Assembly (NCBI GenBank): GCA_016286835.1
Contig: JAEEUD010000023.1
Span: 1 to 12,298 of the forward strand
Length of the DNA stretch: 12,298 bases
Direction: 5' to 3'
Source: Pyramidobacter sp.
GTDB taxonomy: Bacteria > Synergistota > Synergistia > Synergistales > Dethiosulfovibrionaceae
Part shown: piece after piece, positions 6,606 through 12,298 of the stretch
Position numbering within the stretch: position 1 is the first letter of the stretch
Layout of the letters: the number at the start of each line of letters is the position of its first letter
Program-made: the position numbers and the translations under genes
Notes under the pieces: model-generated
The model's input: only the letters and a program-made list of their open reading frames with translations
Database searches by the model: none
Told to the model about the DNA's origin: nothing

Positions 6606-6863
6606 ATGGACATGAATTTCACGCTCAGCGGGCCGTGGATCGAATTCCTGATGATCTTCGGCATCGCCAATATCGCAGTCGGCCTGATCGGCACGGCGCT
6701 GCGTCAGATGGGCAAAGGCGGCATGACCTCCAAGCGCGCGGCGCTGTTCGTCATGGCCGGCGCGCTGTTCATCGTCTGCTCGCTTCGCTATAAGCAGGAA
6801 CGCGCCGCCCAGACGGCCGAAGCGCCCGCGCAGGTGCGGACTCTCGCTGCGGGAACGAAATAG
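6606..6863 (+). CDS. Small hypothetical membrane protein
   Basis: I do not recognise this 85-residue protein. It has two hydrophobic segments, about residues 12-33 (EFLMIFGIANIAVGLIGTAL) and 44-60 (AALFVMAGALFIVCSL). A short basic linker, RQMGKGGMTSKRA, lies between them, and a polar Ala/Glu/Thr tail follows RYKQER. By the positive-inside rule, the linker and the segment after helix 2 both carry positive charge, so topology is unclear. GAGGTG (6595-6600) lies 5 nt before the ATG at 6606; an alternative ATG is at 6612. It starts 25 bp after the operon terminator and has its own terminator, so it is probably expressed alone or by read-through. A proper ribosome site, hydrophobic pattern and terminator support a real gene. 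Function is unknown, and no link to the transporter is shown. Confidence 0.65.
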   Translation: MDMNFTLSGPWIEFLMIFGIANIAVGLIGTALRQMGKGGMTSKRAALFVMAGALFIVCSLRYKQERAAQTAEAPAQVRTLAAGTK

Positions 6864-6906
6864 TCCAATCCCCGCAACACGCAGCGCACGGAATAACAAA
6901 CATTTT

Positions 6907-6947
6907 AAAGCCGCGGTCCCTTGTTTTGACAAGGAAACCGCGGCTTT
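6907..6947 (+). terminator. Intrinsic terminator after the small membrane protein
   Basis: AAAGCCGCGGT (6907-6917) pairs with ACCGCGGCTTT (6937-6947), and an inner CCTTG/CAAGG helix (6919-6923 with 6930-6934) closes a TTTTGA loop. The 3' arm runs into TTTTT. Confidence 0.9.
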
Positions 6948-7004
6948 TTGCGCGTTTTGAATCGGAATATTAACGAAAAAAAACTCAGGCGCTTTCATTT
7001 ATTG

Positions 7005-7013
7005 TGTTAGAAT
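7005..7013 (+). promoter_or_regulatory. Extended -10 promoter of the OpgB-like gene
   Basis: TG-T-TAGAAT (7005-7013) is an extended -10 element, with five of six hexamer matches. There is no good -35 at 17 bp, as often tolerated for extended -10 promoters. Its last two bases are the first two of an in-frame ATG at 7012. Transcription would therefore start near 7020, downstream of that ATG, which supports the GTG at 7057 as translation start. Confidence 0.5.
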
Positions 7014-7056
7014 GTCGAACTGTATCAAAGTCGTCTCAATGAGAGGGGTACGAACC

Positions 7057-10000
7057 GTGCGTGATTTATCGCTCAAAGAGACCGCGCTCGCGGCTCTGCA
7101 TATTCTTCTCTTTGCCGTTGCAGCAGTATTGATCGCCACGTTCCTGCTCGTCTGGAAGCTGTGGGGATATGTCAGCCTTGAACAGATCCTGTTCCACTTT
7201 ACCGTGCCGCTGTCGGGAAGTTTCAACTCCGGCCTGAAGATCGGCATCGCCGTTGCCGTTGCCGGAGCTGCAGCACTCACGTTTGCCTATGCCTGGTTCT
7301 GTCTGCAAGCCGTTCGCAGGAGTCGTTCCTTCGCAACCACGGCTGTTTTGCTGGGTGCGTTCGCGCTCGCCGCCGTGCTGGCGGAGTGGAAGTCTGGCGC
7401 GACAGGTTTTCTGCTGCGCCAGTTCCAAACGACGAAGCTGTTTGACAGCGTTCCGCCGCGCAGCGTGAAGATCGGCTTTCCGGGACAGAAGCGCAATCTG
7501 CTCGTCATCCACATGGAGTCGATGGAAGAGACGTTCGCCAGGCCCGAGGTGATGGGAGCGAACCTGATCCCCGAGCTTGAGCGCCTGAAAAATGAAAACG
7601 TGTCGTTCTCGGGCTTCCGCCAGGTGCGCGGAACGAGCTGGACGACCGCTGGCGAGACCGCGAGTGCTCTGGGGCTGCCGCTGCTGCTGCCGATCGGGCA
7701 CAACGATTACGGCAATTACGAGTCGTTCCTGCCGGGAGCACTGAGCGTGTTCGAGGTGCTTGAGCAGAACGGCTACGCGCTGGAATTCATGTTTCCCAAC
7801 GACTGCTCGTTCGGCGGCATCGAAAACCTGATCCGCACACACGCGCGTCACCCCGTCATCAAGGATCTGCGCTGGTTTTCCGCGCACCGTCCGGACAGCG
7901 AGGAGCAGCGCGGCAACATCTGGGGGCTTCGCGACCGCTACCTCTATGAGCAGCTTCGGCAGGAGCTGACGCTGCGTGCCGCTACGGGCACGCCTTATGC
8001 CTTTTTCGTGGAAACGATCGACACGCACGGCCCTGACACCTTTTACTTTCTCGACCCTGACACGCATGCCCCCCGAAGGTTCCACGACTTCCGCGACGTG
8101 ATCCGTGCCGGCAGCCTGATGCTGAACGAATTTCTGACGTGGCTTTCGCGCCAGGAGTTCGCAAGCGACCTTACCGTCGTCATCCTCGGCGATCACCTCT
8201 GGATGGGTGACGAGATCGCCGGACGCAAGCTGGGCGAAAGTCGTGCCGTGTACAACGTCTTCATCAATCCGCTCGCCCGCGTCGAAAAATCGGGCGAACG
8301 GCTGTTCTGTGCGCCGGATTTTGCCCCGACGATCCTCGAAGCAGCCGGCGCCAGGCTGCCCAACAGACGCTTCGGCATCGGCACATCGCTGTTCTCGTCT
8401 CAGCCGACGGTGATGGAACGGCTCGGCGAGGAGAAATTCGCCGAGGAGCTGGGAAAAACTTCGCGTCGCTACAACCGTTTTTTCCAGCGTCCGCGCGGAT
8501 ACCGGGCCTCCCGCGCCCGGAGCGGGACGATCAACGACTTTTCCGCCGGCGCGCCGACGCTGTCGTTCCTGGACGACGACGTTTTTCTGCGTCGCGCGCC
8601 CTACGGAACGGTACAGTTCGCTCTGTTCAATTCGTCGCCGACGACATTATCGGGCCGGGGCAAAAACGCCCTTTCTCTGAAAGTTGAAGTCTGCGGTCCG
8701 GACGGCACGCCGCTGCCTGAATGTTCCGTTTCGACCGAACTGCCGCGCGACATGCCGCCGCAGGACGCCGAACTGATCCAGGCGCGTCTGCCGCTGCCGT
8801 CTCCCGGCGATTACACGCTGCGTGTCTCGTTCGTCGGCAAAAACACCACGGCGCTGAAAAGCGTGTCTGCGCCGCTCACGATCGCGCGTCACTGGCTCTT
8901 TGAAGGCGAAAACGCCGGCGGCGAAGGCGCACGTGCCGACGAACGGACCGTGCTCGATGCGGGCACGCCGTGTCTTGTCTTCCCCGAACGCATGGAAGTC
9001 TGGCATCACGGCGGCACGCTCTATTTCAAACTGCTCGACCGCGACCTCGAAGCGGACGAAATCATCCTGCGCGGCACAGGCGCGCGCGCCACGCCGCGCC
9101 TGCTGCGAAACGCCTGCGGCCAGACCTACCGCTGGGCTGCCGCGCCCCTCGGCAACCTTTCGCCGGAGCGGATCGAAACGGGTTTTTCCAGCAACGACGA
9201 GACTCAAAGAGTTTCCTTCAGCCTGAAGACAGAAATCCCCGCGCGCGTCCTGCGCGAGGAAAACGACCTGCGCCGCTACGTTCAGGCCGCGCGGGACAGG
9301 GGTGTTCTGATCCTGGCCGCCGCCAACGAAAAGGATAAAGGCGCGTTCCTTGCCGCCGTGAAGGGCAACAGCCTGCTGACGACGCAGACGTCGCCGAAAG
9401 GACCGCTCCATTACGAGACGCTCGTGGACGGCGCCTGCGTCGGCATGAACGCCTACGCCGACCCGGCCGATGCGCCTTCGCCAATGTACGATCGTCTCAG
9501 TCTGCGCGTTGACGGCCTCGAATACGCCGTTTCGCAGCGCGGCCTCAACCTCGCCGTCTACGACTTTGCCACGCATCGTGTCGTCGATCGCGTCATGTTC
9601 CCCTACCACGGCTCGCTCGACGGTCTCACCGAGCTGCTTTGCGGCAGGGAGTCGGATTTCGCCGCCGCGTCGGGGACGCACCGTTCCGCTCCCGGCACGG
9701 CGCCCGTCGAACGCGGCGCGTACATCGCCTCGTGGAAGGACGGCCCCTACGTGACGAAGTACGACGGACGCCTGTATTTTCAGACGCCGTGGGAGTTCGT
9801 CTTCAGCACGCAGCTACTCGCGGCGCCGTTGACGCGCCCATTTGCGCCACTGGAACGCGCCGTCTCGATCTCGCCGGCAGGCGTGCTTTCGTGCGTCCCA
9901 GTCGGTAAAGCGCCGTCATGCGAAGTCGGCTTCGTCGCGCCTGACGGGCAGCAACGCTCCGTTGCGGTCAACCTGACGCCGCTGTATCTGGAAACGAATC

Positions 10001-10443
10001 TCGACACTTACCTGCATCGCCTTGCCGATCCCGATCTGATCACGTTCATCAGCGTGTACGAGGAAGGCGCGCTCACCCTGACGTCGCAGCACAAGCGGCT
10101 TTTCGCGGATCTCGGTCTGGACACGCTGCTGAAGGACACGCGCGGACACGCTTACGTCGCGATCAGCGACGGCGGTCGGAAAGTCCTTGAAGCGCTCGAC
10201 GCCCGCCGCGTCGAAGAGGTCCTCAGCGTCGGCGGACTCGGCGTGCGTCTGGTCAGCGTCGGCGGCAGCGACAAGCCGAGATCGTCGATCTTGCTTGACG
10301 GGGAGGAATATTCCGTCCAGTCACAGGGCATGAACATCGTCGTTTACAGCAAAAAGCACAAGCGGGTGATCGACAGCGTCTGCTTCAACACCTGCGCCGG
10401 CCTTGCCGCCACGAGAAAAGACCCGCGTTTCAAACGTCTGTAG
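7057..10443 (+). CDS. OpgB/LTA-synthase-like phosphoglycerol transferase with C-terminal ILEI/FAM3-like domains
   Basis: From a GTG at 7057 the product has 1128 residues. I prefer this start because GAGAGGGG (7041-7048) lies 8 nt upstream; the in-frame ATG at 7012 overlaps a promoter and has no ribosome site. Three membrane helices occupy about 7-30, 50-75 and 85-106. The alkaline-phosphatase-superfamily domain (about 140-450) carries NLLVIHMESMEE (metal ligand Glu154), GTSWTTAG (candidate nucleophile Thr196), ETIDTHGPD (319-327) and GDHLWMG (Asp379-His380). These match E. coli OpgB best (GTDYTIAG, TVDTHHPD, SDHLAM), implying periplasmic transfer of phosphoglycerol or a similar lipid headgroup to a glycan. 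Beyond 450 OpgB offers no counterpart. There is an Ig-like beta-rich stretch (about 525-625), then two divergent units of about 250 residues (about 620-860 and 870-1115), each with an LYF-containing beta segment and an ILEI/FAM3-like domain. Acceptor is unknown; domain assignment of the tail is by motif. Confidence 0.85.
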   Translation: MRDLSLKETALAALHILLFAVAAVLIATFLLVWKLWGYVSLEQILFHFTVPLSGSFNSGLKIGIAVAVAGAAALTFAYAWFCLQAVRRSRSFATTAVLLGAFALAAVLAEWKSGATGFLLRQFQTTKLFDSVPPRSVKIGFPGQKRNLLVIHMESMEETFARPEVMGANLIPELERLKNENVSFSGFRQVRGTSWTTAGETASALGLPLLLPIGHNDYGNYESFLPGALSVFEVLEQNGYALEFMFPNDCSFGGIENLIRTHARHPVIKDLRWFSAHRPDSEEQRGNIWGLRDRYLYEQLRQELTLRAATGTPYAFFVETIDTHGPDTFYFLDPDTHAPRRFHDFRDVIRAGSLMLNEFLTWLSRQEFASDLTVVILGDHLWMGDEIAGRKLGESRAVYNVFINPLARVEKSGERLFCAPDFAPTILEAAGARLPNRRFGIGTSLFSSQPTVMERLGEEKFAEELGKTSRRYNRFFQRPRGYRASRARSGTINDFSAGAPTLSFLDDDVFLRRAPYGTVQFALFNSSPTTLSGRGKNALSLKVEVCGPDGTPLPECSVSTELPRDMPPQDAELIQARLPLPSPGDYTLRVSFVGKNTTALKSVSAPLTIARHWLFEGENAGGEGARADERTVLDAGTPCLVFPERMEVWHHGGTLYFKLLDRDLEADEIILRGTGARATPRLLRNACGQTYRWAAAPLGNLSPERIETGFSSNDETQRVSFSLKTEIPARVLREENDLRRYVQAARDRGVLILAAANEKDKGAFLAAVKGNSLLTTQTSPKGPLHYETLVDGACVGMNAYADPADAPSPMYDRLSLRVDGLEYAVSQRGLNLAVYDFATHRVVDRVMFPYHGSLDGLTELLCGRESDFAAASGTHRSAPGTAPVERGAYIASWKDGPYVTKYDGRLYFQTPWEFVFSTQLLAAPLTRPFAPLERAVSISPAGVLSCVPVGKAPSCEVGFVAPDGQQRSVAVNLTPLYLETNLDTYLHRLADPDLITFISVYEEGALTLTSQHKRLFADLGLDTLLKDTRGHAYVAISDGGRKVLEALDARRVEEVLSVGGLGVRLVSVGGSDKPRSSILLDGEEYSVQSQGMNIVVYSKKHKRVIDSVCFNTCAGLAATRKDPRFKRL
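8914..10401 (+). repeat. Tandem protein-level duplication in the tail of the OpgB-like gene
   Basis: Two diverged units encode residues of about 620-860 and 870-1115. Paired landmarks are GGTLYF (652-657) with DGRLYF (903-908), GVLILAAANEKDKG (749-762) with LITFISVYEEGALT (994-1007), and DGLEYAVSQRGLNLAVYD (819-836) with DGEEYSVQSQGMNIVVYS (1081-1098). VVDRVMF (842-848) pairs with VIDSVCF (1104-1110). The pairs keep the same order and are 244-262 residues apart, so this is an old duplication, no longer visible as a DNA repeat. Confidence 0.6.
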
Positions 10444-10448
10444 ACTAA

Positions 10449-10498
10449 AGCGCTCCGGTACGGTCCGCGATTATTCGCAAAGACCGCGCCGGAGCGCT
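10449..10498 (+). terminator. Terminator of the OpgB-like gene, shared with the convergent sigma gene
   Basis: AGCGCTCCGG (10449-10458) pairs with CCGGAGCGCT (10489-10498). Inner helices CGGTC/GACCG and GCGA/TCGC stack inside, and the plus strand continues CTTTTTA. It lies between two converging genes. On the minus strand the following bases (TTTAGTC) are less U-rich, so termination there should be weaker. Confidence 0.85.
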
Positions 10499-10510
10499 CT
10501 TTTTATCCGA

Positions 10511-11011
10511 TCAACTGTACAGCGAAACGCGCAGTTTTTCGCGCAGACGGCCGATACGCTTGCTCACGCTCTGCTGGCTGATCGCAAAGCGGGCGGCCAG
10601 TTCCTTCTGCGTCGCACCTTTATACAGGCCGGTCGCCAGTCGCCGTTCATCGGATGAAAGCCCTTCGAGCAACTCAAAAACGCCGATACTGGCATCGTTG
10701 AAAGCCACGTCAAAGCCGTCGTCTTCGTGCTTCTGTTCCAGCGAGTCGTGCGCTGACGCCCGGCGCAAGCGGGACGCCGCGTCGCGGATCCTCCCGCGCA
10801 GACGGTACCAGATGTACAGTCCCAGTGACTGGTCCGGGCGTTCCCGTTCATGACGGATGACGAGTTCGCGCAGGGCAATGTACCCTTCCTGGACCAGGTC
10901 CTCGTATTCGGCGCCGTTCCCGGCATAACTCCACGCAACCTTGCGCGCCAGCGGCATGTAGGCAAGCGCCTTTTCATCGGCGCCGTCGAATCTCTTTTGA
11001 TACTCTTTCAC
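10511..11011 (-). CDS. Small sigma-70 family RNA polymerase sigma factor
   Basis: The 166-residue protein has the two-domain layout of a compact sigma factor. Region 2 (about 14-85) includes LARKVAWSYAGNGAEYEDLVQEGYIALREL, with the core-binding DLVQEG, and YIWYRLRGRIRDAASRLRR, which resembles the promoter -10-reading YxxxRIRGxIxD segment of FliA-type sigmas. A short acidic linker (KHEDDGFDVAFND) replaces region 3. Region 4 (about 115-160) ends in a helix-turn-helix, TQKELAARFAISQQSVSKRIGRLREKL, that would read the -35 element. Translation starts at GTG (11011-11009), with AGGAGAAAGGA just upstream; an ATG in between is out of frame. It is preceded by a near-consensus housekeeping promoter, so it is probably transcribed constitutively. 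No anti-sigma gene is adjacent, and I cannot tell its regulon. Confidence 0.85.
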   Translation of the reverse strand: MKEYQKRFDGADEKALAYMPLARKVAWSYAGNGAEYEDLVQEGYIALRELVIRHERERPDQSLGLYIWYRLRGRIRDAASRLRRASAHDSLEQKHEDDGFDVAFNDASIGVFELLEGLSSDERRLATGLYKGATQKELAARFAISQQSVSKRIGRLREKLRVSLYS

Positions 11012-11098
11012 GGATCATCCTTTCTCCTCAGGCTCATCCGGCCCAAACGAGGAAAACGTTTACGGCCTTGTCGTTAAGAGTGAGTGCTAATCGATACG

Positions 11099-11127
11099 AG
11101 TATACTATCAGACTGTAAAGATGTCAA
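11099..11127 (-). promoter_or_regulatory. Near-consensus sigma-70 promoter for the small sigma factor gene
   Basis: On the minus strand TTGACA (11127-11122), a 17-bp spacer and TATACT (11104-11099) match the housekeeping consensus at 11 of 12 bases. The resulting leader is about 80 nt. This is the best promoter in the window. Confidence 0.85.
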
Positions 11128-11157
11128 TAAAGCTTCTTTTCATTTACTCTACATACA

Positions 11158-11212
11158 AACAATCCGAGGCGGCCGCTTGTCGATCACTGCAAGAGTACCG
11201 CCTCGGATTGTT
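11158..11212 (-). terminator. Intrinsic terminator of the 4Fe-4S protein gene
   Basis: A perfect 15-bp stem pairs AACAATCCGAGGCGG (11158-11172) with CCGCCTCGGATTGTT (11198-11212) around a 25-nt loop. It lies 24 bp past the stop of the minus-strand Fe-S gene. On the minus strand the stem continues into GTTTGTATG, a modest U-tract. It also separates that gene from the sigma promoter. Confidence 0.75.
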
Positions 11213-11236
11213 CCGTTTGATTAAAACTCTGTCACT

Positions 11237-12049
11237 TCACGGCCGCCGGTCCGTGATCCGTCCGTCCAGACCGATCGTCACGACCTGCCACGGGATGCAC
11301 TTGCCGCAGTTCATCAAAGCAGTGCGCGCAGCCTTTTCCAGCCCGCCGCAGCAGGGCACTTCCATGCGGACGACGGTGACGGAGCGGATGTCGTTTTCTT
11401 TGACGATCTGCGTCAGCTTCTCGCTGTAATCGCCCTCGTCCAGCTTCGGACAGCCGATCAGCGTCACCCTTCCGGCGATGAAATCGCGGTGAAACGCAGC
11501 ATAGGCGTACGCTGTGCAGTCGGCGGCAATGAGCAGGTCCGCTCCGGCAAAATACGGCGCGTTCACGGGAACGAGCTTGATCTGCACGGGCCACTGGCTC
11601 AGAGCGCTTTGAGCCGGTGCGCTGTTCTCAGATTCCCAGGCCGGAGTCGCAAGGGCGGGTGCGGCCGGCTGAGGAGCGCCGTGCGAAAGCGAACGCGCCA
11701 TGCTGCCCGGACAGCCGGTGTGCGGGATGCTCTTCGCCATACTTCCCGGACACCCGTGCGCTGCCGCAGGACGCGGCACCCTGGACGTTTGCGCCTGATC
11801 GGTGGCCTCTTTGGCAATCATTGCCGCTTTCACAGCGTTCCCGTCAAACGGGACCGCCTCGCGCTCCTCGATCGTGATCGCGCCCGTCGGACACGCGGGC
11901 AAGCAGTTGCCCAAGCCGTCGCAGTAGTCCTCACGCGCCACCACGGCCTTGCCGTCGATCATCCGGATCGCGCCCTCCTGACAGGCCGAGGCGCACGCGC
12001 CGCATCCGTTGCATTTGTCGCGGTCGATTTTGACGATTTTTCTGATCAT
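11237..12049 (-). CDS. Cysteine-rich 4Fe-4S dicluster protein with tandem GCPGS motif
   Basis: The 270-residue, probably cytoplasmic protein begins with a ferredoxin domain. Cys13, 16, 19 and 23 form a canonical CxxCxxCxxxC set for a [4Fe-4S] cluster. The second set, YCDGLGNCLPACP, has Cys43, 49 and 53 but Leu46 where the second cysteine should be. A low-complexity linker follows, with a tandem 13-residue repeat, GCPGSMAKSIPHT and GCPGSMARSLSHG (Cys100, Cys113). The C-terminal domain (about 155-262) contains Cys178, Cys200, Cys233-Cys234 and Cys248/251. I recognise the general type from anaerobes, but not a defined function; electron transfer or redox sensing is likely. The ATG at 12049 has GGGGGAG upstream; a longer frame to 12223 would run through the promoters. 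It is divergent from a Crp/Fnr-type regulator, a common sign of direct control. Confidence 0.82.
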   Translation of the reverse strand: MIRKIVKIDRDKCNGCGACASACQEGAIRMIDGKAVVAREDYCDGLGNCLPACPTGAITIEEREAVPFDGNAVKAAMIAKEATDQAQTSRVPRPAAAHGCPGSMAKSIPHTGCPGSMARSLSHGAPQPAAPALATPAWESENSAPAQSALSQWPVQIKLVPVNAPYFAGADLLIAADCTAYAYAAFHRDFIAGRVTLIGCPKLDEGDYSEKLTQIVKENDIRSVTVVRMEVPCCGGLEKAARTALMNCGKCIPWQVVTIGLDGRITDRRP

Positions 12050-12069
12050 GATGGACTCCCCCGATTTTT

Positions 12070-12091
12070 CGCCGCTCCATGAGGGGCGGCG
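12070..12091 (-). promoter_or_regulatory. Hairpin in the 5' leader of the 4Fe-4S gene
   Basis: A 9-bp GC-rich stem (12070-12078 with 12083-12091, one wobble) closes a 4-nt loop. It lies between the predicted transcription start and the GGGGGAG ribosome site of the minus-strand Fe-S gene. It lacks a U-tract on that strand, so a stabilising or translational role is more likely than termination. Confidence 0.4.
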
Positions 12092-12094
12092 TTC

Positions 12095-12123
12095 TTTACT
12101 GTACGGCCATAGTGTACTATGAT
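12095..12123 (+). promoter_or_regulatory. Candidate promoter of the Crp/Fnr-type regulator
   Basis: TTTACT (12095-12100), a 17-bp spacer and TATGAT (12118-12123) match the sigma-70 consensus at 4 and 5 of 6 bases. The start near 12130 leaves a leader of about 50 nt. It overlaps the divergent promoter of the Fe-S gene, so the two may compete for polymerase. Confidence 0.45.
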
Positions 12124-12139
12124 GACGGCACCGTGTCTG
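12111..12139 (-). promoter_or_regulatory. Candidate promoter of the 4Fe-4S gene
   Basis: On the minus strand CAGACA (12139-12134), 17 bp and TACACT (12116-12111) match consensus at 4 of 6 bases each. It is weak enough to suggest an activator-dependent promoter. Its -10 is one base away from the -10 of the opposing promoter. Confidence 0.35.
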
Positions 12140-12152
12140 TTGTTTTTCCAAC
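12139..12152. promoter_or_regulatory. Small palindrome in the divergent region (possible regulator site)
   Basis: GTTG-N6-CAAC is a symmetric 14-bp element just downstream of the plus-strand start and upstream of the minus-strand -35. That is where a Crp/Fnr-type protein could repress itself and activate the Fe-S gene. It does not match the standard FNR spacing (TTGAT-N4-ATCAA). Confidence 0.25.
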
Positions 12153-12181
12153 GGAAATGAACGTTTTGGAGGAATCTTCCC

Positions 12182-12298
12182 ATGGATTACGAAGCGCTCT
12201 CTCACTGCCCGCTTTTTGCCCACATCAGGGCAGAAGAACTTCCTGATGTTGTCAGGTCTCTTTCCCCCGTCACGCGCGAATATGCTAAAAATCAGACG
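12182..12298 (+). CDS. Crp/Fnr-family transcriptional regulator, N-terminus (cut by window edge)
   Basis: Only the first 39 codons are present. The start SHCPLFAHIRAEELPDVVRSL followed by SPVTREYAKNQT fits the opening of a cyclic-nucleotide-binding-like domain: a helix with LF..I..EEL..V, then the first beta strand ending in the usual Y.K.Q. GGAGGA (12168-12173) lies 8 nt before the ATG. Members are dimeric DNA-binding regulators that respond to redox state, NO, oxygen or small effectors. The only cysteine seen so far is Cys9, so an Fe-S or haem sensor cannot be judged. It is divergent from the 4Fe-4S protein, its likely target. The DNA-binding domain lies beyond the window. Confidence 0.72.
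   Translation, partial: MDYEALSHCPLFAHIRAEELPDVVRSLSPVTREYAKNQT

Noticed and set aside
5240..6694. 484-codon minus-strand frame opposite DctM
   Set aside because: The His/Asp/Gln-rich composition is typical of an antisense shadow. It also runs through a strong terminator and into the next gene.
7066..8196. 376-codon minus-strand frame opposite the OpgB-like gene
   Set aside because: It is a shadow of the catalytic domain; the opposite strand carries conserved metal-binding motifs.
11082..11090. GAGTGCTAA, a half of the CIRCE heat-shock operator
   Set aside because: The partner TTAGCACTC is absent at the required 9-bp spacing (the position reads GGCCTTGTC), so an HrcA site is not supported.
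12050..12223. Upstream extension of the Fe-S protein frame to 12223
   Set aside because: The extra 58 residues are basic and non-conserved in appearance. They run through the divergent promoters and overlap the regulator start; the ATG at 12049 has a clear ribosome site.
1..12298. CRISPR arrays, insertion sequences, tRNA or rRNA genes
   Set aside because: I looked for direct-repeat arrays, transposase-like frames with terminal repeats, and tRNA/rRNA signatures on both strands and found none.

Overview
The window looks like chromosomal DNA from an anaerobic, diderm (Gram-negative type), GC-rich bacterium. The evidence is a pyruvate:ferredoxin oxidoreductase, a ferredoxin-like Fe-S protein next to a Crp/Fnr regulator, a complete TRAP carboxylate transporter, and an OpgB-like phosphoglycerol transferase. 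This mix fits Synergistota (for example Pyramidobacter-like organisms), but that is inference from gene content; there is no rRNA or other taxonomic marker here.

Layout. (1) Minus strand, 1-818: N-terminal quarter of a pyruvate:ferredoxin oxidoreductase, running off the left edge. (2) An AT-rich divergent regulatory region, 819-1356. (3) Plus strand, 1357-6523: a five-gene catabolic block of class III CoA-transferase, HMG-CoA-lyase-like enzyme, and TRAP transporter P, Q and M subunits. A partial hairpin lies between P and Q, and a strong terminator follows M. (4) A small two-helix membrane protein, 6606-6863, with its own terminator. (5) A large envelope enzyme, 7057-10443: a membrane-anchored OpgB/LTA-synthase-type alkaline-phosphatase-superfamily transferase with a long C-terminal extension. 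The extension holds two copies of an ILEI/FAM3-like domain whose halves appear in swapped order. (6) Minus strand, 10511-11011: a short sigma-70-family factor with a near-consensus promoter. (7) Minus strand, 11237-12049: a cysteine-rich 4Fe-4S protein with a tandem GCPGSMA repeat. It is divergent from (8) the first 39 codons of a Crp/Fnr-type regulator at the right edge, across overlapping back-to-back promoters.

How the genes work together. Block 3 reads as an import, activate and split module: TRAP uptake of a carboxylate, CoA transfer by the CaiB-family enzyme, and retro-aldol (Claisen-type) cleavage by the HMG-CoA-lyase homologue. Candidate substrates are 3-hydroxy-3-methylglutarate or a citramalate-like acid. 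If the product is pyruvate, the divergent oxidoreductase could consume it. Block 7/8 looks like a redox protein with its dedicated regulator. The OpgB-like protein is the most unusual gene, because it joins a lipid-derived headgroup transferase to a domain type best known from animal FAM3 proteins and the POMGnT1 stem.
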